This document shows positions 8,471 to 16,254 of a stretch of 64,000 bases of DNA, piece after piece. The first letter of the stretch is position 1. Every line of letters starts with the position of its first letter. The DNA is from Oleiagrimonas sp. C23AA. GTDB taxonomy: Bacteria > Pseudomonadota > Gammaproteobacteria > Xanthomonadales > Rhodanobacteraceae. The notes under the pieces are model-generated. The model was not told the origin of the DNA, searched no databases, and saw nothing but the letters and a program-made list of their open reading frames with translations. Location: NCBI RefSeq assembly GCF_011759385.1, contig NZ_JAARLY010000002.1:248001-312000 (forward strand). The letters are read 5' to 3'. A program made the position numbers and the translations under genes.

Positions 8471-8507
8471 TCAACCAATTGTGCGATTAATGGTTGATAC
8501 TGTCAAC
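8471..8507 (-). promoter_or_regulatory. sigma-70 promoter overlapped by MarR-type operator
   Basis: On the minus strand TTGACA (8506-8501) and CACAAT (8483-8478) are separated by exactly 17 bases, giving a perfect -35 and a 4/6 -10 about 30 bases upstream of the marR start. The inverted repeat TCAACCA (8471-8477) / TGGTTGA (8491-8497) spans the -10. A second repeat, GTTGA (8493-8497) / TCAAC (8503-8507), overlaps the -35. This is a typical arrangement for an autorepressed MarR operon. Binding by the adjacent regulator is inferred. Confidence 0.65.
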
Positions 8508-8521
8508 TTTCTTTCGCACTT

Positions 8522-10111
8522 TCAGCGCGACACGGCAGGTAGTCCATCCGATGTGGGCCGATAGGGCTTCATGCGCCAGGCGTCCAGATGCACCAGCTTG
8601 GCCTTGCCACCGCGTGCCTGGATTGACCAGCGCATGGTTTCGCTGCCGGGGAAAAAGCGATCAGTCAGCGTCTTTTCGCCTCGATCGACAAACACTTCGA
8701 TGATCGAGCGATCGACGAAGATGTTCAGATGCACGCGGCCGGAGTGCATATCCACGTGCGTGCTCTGGCGCCCGCCAAAGCCGTCGTTGAAATGGGGGCC
8801 GGCGCGGTCGCGGTCGATGAAAACCTCGTTCACCGCCGGATTCACTCCCACCACCGTCTGGTAGCCCTGGGCGTCGCGCAGGGTAAGTAGAATCTGCTGG
8901 GCCGAACCCGTGCTCACATCCAGCGACAACTCGGACGAGGCGGCATCGGTCAGCGCCGACTCAAGCGACGTGGGCCTGCCCGACAGCGCGACGTGATTCA
9001 ACACATGGTGATCGGCGCGTAGCGCGAGCAGCTCTTTCACCGGCTGCTGCTGCAAGCGGTAGCCTTTCGCGGTGCGATGCAGGGTCAGTGCTCGTGGCAA
9101 TGACATCGCTCCCCGTTCCGGGTAGCCCGGGATGGCACCGGCGTAGCGCAGGTTGTTGGCCCAGCCGATCAGCAGACGACGGCCATCTTTGCTGGGAATA
9201 TCGTTCCAGGTCGCGGTGGCGTAGAGGTCGGCACCATCATCCAGCCACACGGGTGCCTTGCCCCAAGCCTGCACTGGCGTGAAGTGCTGGCCGTCGAAAC
9301 GACCGACGAAATACTGCGTGCCCGAGCCGCCAGCGGGTGCACCATTGCTGGCATTGACGCTGAGTACCCAGCGCACCTGGCCGGGATGGCCAGCCACCGC
9401 CATCGGATACAGGTCAGGGCATTCCCACGCTGTGGCGCGAGCGCCCATGGGGCCGAAGGTGCTGGCGTGTGTCCAGTGGGTCAGGTCGGGCGAGGTATAG
9501 ATGGCCACCTGATTGCGCGTGGCGCGCACGGCGGCCATCACCCAGTATTTGGTGGGGGCGTACCAGAACACTTTCGGGTCACGAAACTGCTTGGAGCCGA
9601 TATCCAGTACCGGGCCGTGGCCGTAGCGCTTCCACGTTGTGCCGCCGTCCTGGCTGTAGGCCAGGTATTGCGACTGCGACAGCGTTTTCGGATTGAAGCC
9701 AGTGTACAGCGCCACCAGCGGGGGGTGACCGTGTACACCCAGGCCGCTGCTGTTGTGCCGGTCGACCACGGCGCTGCCGGAAAAGGCCATCACCTGGGTT
9801 TCCGGTATCGCCACCGCGTGCTGTTTCCAATGCACCAGATCGCGGCTGGTGGCGTGGCCCCAGCTCATGTGACCCCAGCTGTTGCCGTACGGGTTGTACT
9901 GGAAAAACAGGTGATAGCGACCGCGGTAATAGACCAGGCCGTTCGGGTCGTTGCCCCAGTTGCGGTTGGGCGTGAAGTGATAGCGGGGCCGGTACAGGTT
10001 GGGCGCTGGGGGCGCCGCCTGCGCTGTCGCCATCAAGCCTGCTACCAACAGCAACACGCATCCGCCAAACCATGTTCGCTTTGCCGTGTGCGTGTGCTGC
10101 CTGCGGTGCAT
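8522..10111 (-). CDS. exported glycoside hydrolase family 32 (levanase/inulinase/beta-fructosidase)
   Basis: A 529-residue secreted GH32 enzyme that cleaves beta-fructofuranosidic bonds in levan, inulin or sucrose. The signal peptide is residues 1-32, ending in TAQA. The five-bladed propeller carries the three GH32 signatures: WGNDPNG with nucleophile D55, FRDPK at 176-180 with the transition-state aspartate, and WECPDLYP with acid/base E230. The C-terminal beta-sandwich contains RSIIEVFVDRGEKTLTDRFF. The first ATG lies two bases after the stop of the upstream gene, so translation is coupled. Secretion and the exo-type WGNDPNG/ECPD layout favour extracellular fructan degradation; endo or exo action cannot be decided. 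No fructose transporter or kinase is adjacent. Confidence 0.92.
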   Translation of the reverse strand: MHRRQHTHTAKRTWFGGCVLLLVAGLMATAQAAPPAPNLYRPRYHFTPNRNWGNDPNGLVYYRGRYHLFFQYNPYGNSWGHMSWGHATSRDLVHWKQHAVAIPETQVMAFSGSAVVDRHNSSGLGVHGHPPLVALYTGFNPKTLSQSQYLAYSQDGGTTWKRYGHGPVLDIGSKQFRDPKVFWYAPTKYWVMAAVRATRNQVAIYTSPDLTHWTHASTFGPMGARATAWECPDLYPMAVAGHPGQVRWVLSVNASNGAPAGGSGTQYFVGRFDGQHFTPVQAWGKAPVWLDDGADLYATATWNDIPSKDGRRLLIGWANNLRYAGAIPGYPERGAMSLPRALTLHRTAKGYRLQQQPVKELLALRADHHVLNHVALSGRPTSLESALTDAASSELSLDVSTGSAQQILLTLRDAQGYQTVVGVNPAVNEVFIDRDRAGPHFNDGFGGRQSTHVDMHSGRVHLNIFVDRSIIEVFVDRGEKTLTDRFFPGSETMRWSIQARGGKAKLVHLDAWRMKPYRPTSDGLPAVSR

Positions 10112-10113
10112 GC

Positions 10114-12381
10114 TCAGCGGTCCGCGCCGGCCTTGATATGCATCGCCCGCAGCGCCAGCGGTGCGAAGATGCCGCCTTGCACCGGGCGCGCTGAAAACGC
10201 CGTGCGACGCGCGGTCACGGTGTTGTACAGATCGCTGAAGGGCACGCGATCAGGGGTGGTGTCGGCGTAGGCGTAGACGCGGTCGATCAGCTGCTGTGCT
10301 ACCGGCTGGTCGGCCAGCCAGGCGGCGGTGAACAGCTCCCAATCCGACTTGGCGTAGCTGTGTGGCACCTGCAGCGGCAGCCCGAACGCATTGCTTTGCT
10401 GTGCGTACCATTTGGCCTGCATGCGGCGGATTGATTCGGGAATCAGGCCGGTGCCGAGCAGCACATCGGCAAAGCCGTTGTAGAGCGTGCCCCAGGTGCC
10501 ATCGCCGCCGCCCTTGCCGTGGTAGGTGAGGTCCAGATGTGCGGCGTTCGGATCCTTGGCGTGTTCGGCCCAGAATGCCATGTCCTTGCGGGCGCGGGCC
10601 TGGTAATGCGTGGCCTCGTCATCGTGTCCGGCGGCGCTGGCAATCTGGCCCATGGCGGCCAAGGCGATGATGCCCTTCAGCGCCAGGTTCACGCTGTGCG
10701 CGATGGAGCCGGCAAAATCGTCGGTCTGGTTCTGAAAGCCGGGGTCGGGCAGTTCGCGCTCCAGGTAGCCGGCCCACTGCTTCAGAATGCGGTAGTGGCG
10801 ACGGGCAAACGTGCGCGCATCGGCACGCGCGGCACGTTTCAGGTAGGCCGCCACCATGATCAGCATGTTGCCGGTTTCCTCCACCGGCATGTCCTCTTCC
10901 TTGCCATCGTTGTGACCGCTGGCTTGCGGGTAGGACGAGCCTAGGTCGTGCTCGGCGAAGGGCTTTGGCCAGCCGCCTTTCTCGGCGTAGTGCAGCAGCG
11001 GCACCAGCAGCAGGCGAAGGTAGTCGGGGTCCAGGTACATCCACACCGGCGCGGCCGGGTACACCACGTCGACCGTGGACATGTTGCCGTCGCTGGAAAT
11101 CTCCTTGAGGAACGCCCACGGTTCGCCATCAGGCCCGATGACCAGCTCAGTGCCGCCATAGGCCTGTCGCAGCGCCAGCGCGCACAGGCCTTCGTAGCTG
11201 TGCCCGCCCGCGGTGTGGGCATCGCGACGTACCCGCGCATCGAGCAGATCGGCGCGCTTGCGGGCGGCGCCTGCATCGCCATGGAAGAACGCCAGCATGT
11301 CCTGCCAGTGCGGGAAGTGGCGCGTCCACAGCGCGCGCAGCGGTGTGCCAAGGTAATTGATGCAGGTCTCGCGCACCTGGCCGATGATGAAGTCGGTGCG
11401 TTGCTCGGACCCGGTCACCTGGCCAAGCTCGACGGCGAGGCCGTAGACGGGGCCATCCTTGATCTGCGAGGGTGCGGTGTCCGAGCCATCCAGTGTGCCG
11501 TGCGCGGCAAAGTGGCCGCGCACATCCACATCCTTGCCCGCCTGATGGCTGACATGCGCGCCGGCGGCGGTGGCCCATACCGTATGGCCCCAGGCGGCAA
11601 ATTCCTTTTGCTCGGACAGCGGCTTGGGATTGGCCAATGTCAGTGACCAGGCCTGCATGCCCTTGGCCTGCGAGGCACTGGCTTTGACGGCCTGGTCATG
11701 CTCGGCGCTGGCCCAGTTACCGGCCATATCCATGTACAGCTGCACGTGATGCGCTTTGCCATCCAGGCTGCGCACGCTGACATGCACGTAGCTCAACGGC
11801 ATGGACTGGCGCCGCGTATCGCCCGGTTCCACCGGTGACAGGAATTCCACCACCAGCTCGATGCCACCGCCTTGCAGCGTGAAGCGCGAGCGCGTGGCGG
11901 TGACTTCCAACACGGTCTGCTCCAGCGCGCGCGGGAAATCCTCGATGCTGTGCGCCTTGCCGTGGTTGCCGTCGGGCACGTTGCGGGTGATTTTTCCATC
12001 ACCCATGAACAAGTACGTCTCGCCATCCACGCGCACCATGCCAGCCATGCCGGTGGGGCTGCCATGCCAGAACTGCGGCGAAGTGCCAGGCAGGATCGTC
12101 GCCGGCAACCAGGTGCTCAAGTAAGGCTGACGCACCGCCAGTGGCACGGCCGGAGGGCGGATTGGTTTGACGGTGGCCAGCAATGGCGTGATCGCGCCAG
12201 AGCCTCCTGCAGCGCGGTTCGCCTTCGCCCCGGTCAAACCACCCGTGGTTTTGGCCTCGGCCGGAAGCAATGCGGCGCCCGCCAGCGCCAGGCCGGCGCT
12301 ACCAGAAAGCTTGAGAACACCGCGGCGACTGGGGTTGTCCAGCGTTGGCTCGGAAGAGGAAGGCGTGCGCTTGTTCGTCAT
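10114..12381 (-). CDS. Tat-exported glutaminase-A-like protein (DUF5127/DUF4965/DUF1793)
   Basis: A 755-residue exported protein. The N-terminus has a twin-arginine signal (SRRGVLKLSGSAGLALAGAA, residues 18-37). The rest matches the glutaminase A family: an N-terminal beta-rich domain (DUF5127 type), then an alpha/alpha-toroid C-terminal half (DUF4965/DUF1793). Blocks such as LKEISSDGNMSTVDVVYPAA, EEDMPVEETGNMLIM and NLALKGIIALAAMG are typical. Fungal GtaA hydrolyses glutamine, but bacterial members are mostly uncharacterised and the fold resembles glycosidases. Here it is coupled by a two-base gap to a secreted GH32 enzyme, which suggests a role in fructan or glycan breakdown rather than glutamine metabolism (inference). 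It is the first gene of the two-gene operon. Confidence 0.8.
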   Translation of the reverse strand: MTNKRTPSSSEPTLDNPSRRGVLKLSGSAGLALAGAALLPAEAKTTGGLTGAKANRAAGGSGAITPLLATVKPIRPPAVPLAVRQPYLSTWLPATILPGTSPQFWHGSPTGMAGMVRVDGETYLFMGDGKITRNVPDGNHGKAHSIEDFPRALEQTVLEVTATRSRFTLQGGGIELVVEFLSPVEPGDTRRQSMPLSYVHVSVRSLDGKAHHVQLYMDMAGNWASAEHDQAVKASASQAKGMQAWSLTLANPKPLSEQKEFAAWGHTVWATAAGAHVSHQAGKDVDVRGHFAAHGTLDGSDTAPSQIKDGPVYGLAVELGQVTGSEQRTDFIIGQVRETCINYLGTPLRALWTRHFPHWQDMLAFFHGDAGAARKRADLLDARVRRDAHTAGGHSYEGLCALALRQAYGGTELVIGPDGEPWAFLKEISSDGNMSTVDVVYPAAPVWMYLDPDYLRLLLVPLLHYAEKGGWPKPFAEHDLGSSYPQASGHNDGKEEDMPVEETGNMLIMVAAYLKRAARADARTFARRHYRILKQWAGYLERELPDPGFQNQTDDFAGSIAHSVNLALKGIIALAAMGQIASAAGHDDEATHYQARARKDMAFWAEHAKDPNAAHLDLTYHGKGGGDGTWGTLYNGFADVLLGTGLIPESIRRMQAKWYAQQSNAFGLPLQVPHSYAKSDWELFTAAWLADQPVAQQLIDRVYAYADTTPDRVPFSDLYNTVTARRTAFSARPVQGGIFAPLALRAMHIKAGADR

Positions 12382-12416
12382 GGAAACTCCAGCCCGGTGG
12401 TATCTGGTCCGACAAT

Positions 12417-12438
12417 TTGTGAGGGAACGTTATCACAA
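12417..12438. promoter_or_regulatory. inverted repeat upstream of the GH32 operon, possible LacI-type operator
   Basis: TTGTGA (12417-12422) and TCACAA (12433-12438) form a 6-bp inverted repeat with a 10-base spacer containing the palindrome AACGTT (12426-12431). The right half AACGTTATCACAA looks like one arm of a LacI/GalR-type operator centred on CG. It lies 36-57 bases before the start codon of the exported glutaminase-A-like gene. No LacI-family regulator is in the window, so the regulator is unknown. Confidence 0.35.
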
Positions 12439-12484
12439 CTTGTCTACGCATGAGCGCCGTACTGGCGTGGGGCTGGAGAGCCTT

Positions 12485-12973
12485 TTATGGGCGTCCCGTC
12501 AGCGGCGCAGGCGGAAGGTTCAGCGCATTCTTCGGCGGTGGCGACAAAAGTCCGACGCAGACCGGCGCGCGTTCCGGATGAGGACGCTGGCGGCAGTCGG
12601 CGGCCAGGCTCATGCCCTGTGTGCGCAGCGATTGGTAAGGATGTGGGCTGATATGCAGGGACGGCTTGGGCGTCGAGTCTTGCACAGGTGGCTGATAAGG
12701 CCGGGCATCCTCGGTGAGCCTCTTGTACGCCTTGCGCTGCTTGTCGGTCGCATAGGGCATCAGATGCTTCAGTTGATCATCGCGCTTTCGGTAGATCTGC
12801 ATCAGACCAAGGCGATAGTTGATCGTCCGGTGAAAGTAACGTGCGGTTTTGGGTGGCGGTTGCTTGTCGGCCTTCGGCGGCAGATGCACATGGTGGCCCG
12901 CTTGAGCCGCCGGTGCCGCGAGCAGGCCGAGCAGCGCCGAGCAGACCCAGAGAAATTTCGCGATTGCTTTCAT
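12485..12973 (-). CDS. small secreted protein of unknown function
   Basis: A 162-residue protein with a clear Sec signal peptide (MKAIAKFLWVCSALLGLLAA, cleavage after AQA near residue 25). The mature part is proline- and histidine-rich at both ends (GHHVHLPPKADKQPPP) with a basic central helix (residues about 45-90). I recognise no family. AGGA 8-10 bases before the ATG supports translation. The neighbours are the fructan operon downstream and a COG4705 membrane gene upstream, both on the same strand but with separate spacing. Two cysteines near the C-terminus could form a disulfide. It may be lineage-specific. Confidence 0.6.
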   Translation of the reverse strand: MKAIAKFLWVCSALLGLLAAPAAQAGHHVHLPPKADKQPPPKTARYFHRTINYRLGLMQIYRKRDDQLKHLMPYATDKQRKAYKRLTEDARPYQPPVQDSTPKPSLHISPHPYQSLRTQGMSLAADCRQRPHPERAPVCVGLLSPPPKNALNLPPAPLTGRP

Positions 12974-13060
12974 CGATCACATCCTGTGTCGGGAGCCGTG
13001 GCGGGGTTCCTCGCCATCATCATGCCGCGTCCCTGCATTCAATCGGTGTGAACGTGTCGC

Positions 13061-13819
13061 TCAATGGGCGGAGTCGGCCGCACGCTTGGGCAACACGGCA
13101 ATCAGCACGGCGATGCTGACAAGCAAGATGGCACTGGCGGCGACACGGCTCAAATCCAGGCCGCCCTGGGCCAGCGGCTTGTCCAGGAAATCTCCGACAA
13201 CGGCGCCCAGTGGTCGGGTCAGCACGAAGGCCACCCAGAACAGGGCAGTGGTGGAAAGGCGGCTCCAGCGCCAGGCGGCGAGCACCATCAGCAGGGCGCC
13301 GCCGAACACGACAATGGCGCCCAGGTAGCCCAACCCGGCGCTGTCGGCGGTCCAGTCGCCCAGCGCGGTGCCCAGCGTCTGCGAGCACATGATGGCCAGC
13401 CAGTAGAAGCCTTCGGTGCGCCAGTCGCATACCGACTTCACGTTGATCGAGCCCAGTGTCCAGCGCCAAAGGGCCAGCACGACCAGCAACAGAGCGAGCA
13501 GGGTGCTGGCGCCGCCGGCATAGCCAATGCCAAGTGAGCGGTCAGCGAAGTCGGCCAAGGTGGTGCCGACCGTGGTCGAGGCCAGAATGGCGAACCAATA
13601 CAGCCACGGCTGAAACTCTCGGGCACGAATTTGTGCGGCAACTGCCGCTATGAAGATCGCGGCAAATAGGGCCGTGCTCAGTAAATAGCCCAACCCCGCG
13701 GACATCGATAACGCATCACCACCGGTTTCGCCCAGTGTGGTGGCCAGAATCTTGATGATCCAGAAGCCCAGGGTGAGGGCGGGCACCTTGCTCACGGTGT
13801 GTCGGGTGCTTGGGTCCAT
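13061..13819 (-). CDS. four-repeat integral membrane protein (COG4705-like)
   Basis: A 252-residue inner-membrane protein with about eight hydrophobic segments. It is built from four copies of a motif of the form TxGxxxGDxxxxxxGxGY, at residues about 25-45 (ATTLGETGGDALS), 80-100 (STTVGTTLADFAD), 145-165 (SQTLGTALGDWTA) and 200-221 (TRPLGAVVGDFLD). This matches the uncharacterised COG4705 family of conserved membrane-anchored proteins. Repeated Gly-Asp motifs inside membrane helices suggest ion or metal transport, but that is inference. It is divergent from the Sel1-repeat gene across 182 bases. Confidence 0.75.
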   Translation of the reverse strand: MDPSTRHTVSKVPALTLGFWIIKILATTLGETGGDALSMSAGLGYLLSTALFAAIFIAAVAAQIRAREFQPWLYWFAILASTTVGTTLADFADRSLGIGYAGGASTLLALLLVVLALWRWTLGSINVKSVCDWRTEGFYWLAIMCSQTLGTALGDWTADSAGLGYLGAIVVFGGALLMVLAAWRWSRLSTTALFWVAFVLTRPLGAVVGDFLDKPLAQGGLDLSRVAASAILLVSIAVLIAVLPKRAADSAH

Positions 13820-14001
13820 GGAGTAGCTCGGAGAGATGGGGCAAGACGGGCAGGCTAAGGCCCCAAGCTGAGGCTGCGCTCAGTTCGCAAAGGGCTTGGC
13901 AAGGGCTGAGGCGCAAGCTCCTGTGAACGCGAGCGCCCGCGCGCTCGCGCAACTTGCGATAAGGTTGAGCGCACAACGGACTGACAACAAAGGTGATTGC
14001 C

Positions 14002-14829
14002 ATGGATGTGCCCCTGAATGGCTCGATTTGCAGCCGCCTTCTCGCGGGCTGCGCACTGGCCCTTGTTTTCTCGACGCCGCCGGTGGCGGCGTCGCCCTCC
14101 GCCACGCCGGCCTCCCCGGCGCAGGTGCCGCCGCCGCACATGACGCAGCAGGTCAAGCAGTTGCTGAAGGCCATGCGACGGGCATCCACGCGCGGTCATC
14201 CAGACCTCTACGGCGAGTTCGGCGGGATGAAGCGGCTGTTCGATGGCGATTACCAGGGCGCGCTCAAGTACTTCCGATACGGCGCGCGCTATGCCGACAA
14301 GCTGTCCCAGGCAAGCCTCGGCATGATGTATCTCAATGGCCGTGGCGTGGCACGCAGTCCGGCCATGGCTTGCGCCTGGATGACACTGGCTGCTGAGCGC
14401 GGCTATCCGCCCTATGTCGAGGCGCGCACGCGCATCTGTAGCGCCTTGGCGCCCGCCATGCGCGCTCAATCCAACACGGCGCTGGCCAGCCTGCGCCCCG
14501 AGTACGGCGACAAGGTAGCCAAGCGCCGCATGACGCGGGCGCTGCTGCGGGGGCGCAACACGCTTACCGGATCACGTGTGGGCTTTGACGCCGGCCTGAA
14601 AACCCAGGAGCTTCCGACCAGCCCTGTCGACTGCTCCAAGCCTGCGCTTACCGTGGGTGCGTTGGCGGTGCCGCTGGATGGTTGCCCTGGTTTTCAGTTG
14701 GCAACCTGGCAACCGGCGACCTATTTTGCGGCGCGGGACAAGTCACCCCTGCCCACGGTTGATGTCGGGCCTCTGCACGAGGTGTCATCGCCTTCGTCGC
14801 CGGACCACCAAGCGGTGGGATTTGGCTAG
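14002..14829 (+). CDS. exported Sel1-repeat protein
   Basis: A protein of about 275 residues with a signal peptide (hydrophobic core RLLAGCALALVFSTP, cleavage near VAASP). A helical region from about residue 70 contains one to two Sel1-like (TPR-related) repeats: GDYQGALKYFRYGARYAD, then QASLGMMYLNGRGVARSPAM with ACAWMTLAAERGY. The C-terminal third is low-complexity and unrecognised. I prefer the ATG at 14002, because AAAGG lies 8 bases upstream; a GTG at 13993 is the alternative. Sel1 proteins are scaffolds for protein contacts, and no partner is evident here. It ends just before a strong bidirectional terminator shared with convergent metK. Confidence 0.72.
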   Translation: MDVPLNGSICSRLLAGCALALVFSTPPVAASPSATPASPAQVPPPHMTQQVKQLLKAMRRASTRGHPDLYGEFGGMKRLFDGDYQGALKYFRYGARYADKLSQASLGMMYLNGRGVARSPAMACAWMTLAAERGYPPYVEARTRICSALAPAMRAQSNTALASLRPEYGDKVAKRRMTRALLRGRNTLTGSRVGFDAGLKTQELPTSPVDCSKPALTVGALAVPLDGCPGFQLATWQPATYFAARDKSPLPTVDVGPLHEVSSPSSPDHQAVGFG

Positions 14830-14830
14830 G

Positions 14831-14858
14831 AAAAAGGCCGCCCGGAGGCGGCCTTTTT
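14831..14858. terminator. bidirectional rho-independent terminator between the Sel1 gene and metK
   Basis: AAAAAGGCCGCC and GGCGGCCTTTTT form a perfect 12-bp stem with a CGGA loop, flanked by A and T runs, so it works in both directions. A second small hairpin, CGGAGC/GCTCCG, follows at 14865-14880 on the metK side. Confidence 0.92.
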
Positions 14859-14891
14859 CAGCTTCGGAGCGGTTGCTCCGAGCCAGCAGGC

Positions 14892-16097
14892 TTACTGCAG
14901 GCCGGCCGCATCACGCAGCACGTCGGCCTTGTCGGTCTTCTCCCACGAGAACGCGGTGAAGGTGTTGCCATTGGCGTCCTTCAGCTGCTTGGGCTTGCGG
15001 CCGAAGTGGCCGTAGGCGGCGGTCAGCTGATACATCGGGTGGATCAGGTCGAGCATCTTGACGATGCCGTACGGGCGCAGGTCGAAATGCGCGCGCACCA
15101 GCTTCTCGATTTCGGTGTCGGCAATCTTGCCGGTGCCGAAGGTGGTTACCGAGATGGAGGTCGGCTCGGCCACGCCGATGGCGTAGGAGACCTGGATCTC
15201 GCACTTGTCGGCCAGGCCCGCTGCGACGATGTTCTTGGCCACGTAACGGCAGGCGTAGGCCGCCGAACGGTCGACCTTGGACGGATCCTTGCCCGAGAAC
15301 GCGCCACCGCCGTGACGGGCCATGCCGCCGTAGGTGTCGACGATGATCTTGCGGCCGGTCAGGCCGCAATCGCCAACCGGGCCGCCGATGACGAACAGGC
15401 CGGTCGGGTTGATGTGGATCTTCGACTTGGGCAGCGATTTGAGCCACGCCTCGGGTAGCACCGGCTTGAGCACGTGCTCGCGGATGCCCTCGACGATGTC
15501 CTTCTGCTTGATGCCCGGATCGTGCTGGGTGGACAGCACCACCGCATCGATGCCGGCGATCTTGCCGTTGTCGTAGCGCAGCGTGACCTGGCTCTTGGCG
15601 TCCGGGCGCAGCCACGGCAGCGGGCTGTTCTTCTGCTTGCGCACCTTGGCCTGCTGCTCGACCAGACGGTGCGAGTAGTAGATCGGCGCCGGCATCAGCT
15701 CGCGGCTCTCGTTGCAGGCGTAACCGAACATCAGGCCCTGGTCGCCGGCGCCCTGTTCCTCGGGGCTCTTGCGGTCCACGCCACGGGCGATATCGGGCGA
15801 CTGCTTGCCGATCAGGTTGAGGATGCCGCAGGTATGGCCGTCAAAACCGACATCCGAATTGGTGTAGCCGATGTCGTTGATGACCTCGCGCGCCAGCGAC
15901 TCGATATCGACCCAGGCGCTGGTGGTCACTTCGCCGGCGACGATGGCCACGCCGGTCTTGACCATGGTTTCGCAGGCCACGCGCGCGCGATCATCCTGCT
16001 TGAGGATGGCATCGAGCACGGCATCGGAGATCTGGTCGGCGACCTTGTCCGGATGGCCTTCGGAGACCGATTCGGAAGTGAACAGGTGGCTGCTCAT
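14892..16097 (-). CDS. metK: S-adenosylmethionine synthetase
   Basis: A 401-residue cytosolic enzyme that makes S-adenosylmethionine from methionine and ATP. Family signatures are complete: [18 protein letters not shown] near the N-terminus, [12 protein letters not shown] (ATP-binding hexapeptide) around residue 117 and [17 protein letters not shown] (glycine-rich P-loop-like motif) around residue 263. Length is standard, slightly longer than the 384-residue E. coli enzyme because of an insertion of the type common in this order ([13 protein letters not shown] region). AAGGA lies 11 bases before the ATG. It is close to metE and convergent with the Sel1 gene, in a local methionine-cycle neighbourhood. 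Confidence 0.97.
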   Translation of the reverse strand: MSSHLFTSESVSEGHPDKVADQISDAVLDAILKQDDRARVACETMVKTGVAIVAGEVTTSAWVDIESLAREVINDIGYTNSDVGFDGHTCGILNLIGKQSPDIARGVDRKSPEEQGAGDQGLMFGYACNESRELMPAPIYYSHRLVEQQAKVRKQKNSPLPWLRPDAKSQVTLRYDNGKIAGIDAVVLSTQHDPGIKQKDIVEGIREHVLKPVLPEAWLKSLPKSKIHINPTGLFVIGGPVGDCGLTGRKIIVDTYGGMARHGGGAFSGKDPSKVDRSAAYACRYVAKNIVAAGLADKCEIQVSYAIGVAEPTSISVTTFGTGKIADTEIEKLVRAHFDLRPYGIVKMLDLIHPMYQLTAAYGHFGRKPKQLKDANGNTFTAFSWEKTDKADVLRDAAGLQ

Positions 16098-16145
16098 CGC
16101 GGCATATATCCTTGGTTACGGATAGAGAGATAAATGAAGGTGCGC

Positions 16146-16151
16146 ATGATA
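16146..16151 (-). promoter_or_regulatory. candidate -10 for metK
   Basis: TATCAT on the minus strand (5 of 6 matches) lies about 50 bases upstream of the metK start. The implied leader is roughly 40 bases, too short for a SAM riboswitch. The -35 is not convincing. Confidence 0.3.
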
Positions 16152-16254
16152 CATGCGCTGTCCGGCGAATGCATCGTGCGATGCGAAATAGACGTCCGCT
16201 TCATTCAGCCATGGGCGTGGCTCTTGCCAAGGACACCCAGCACGCGCGTCGCAC

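Noticed and set aside
12417-12438. CRP (cAMP receptor) binding site
   Set aside because: TGTGA and TCACA are present, but the spacing between half-sites is much longer than the six bases CRP needs.
16098-16254. SAM riboswitch upstream of metK
   Set aside because: The implied leader is only about 40 bases and contains no recognisable SAM aptamer motifs.
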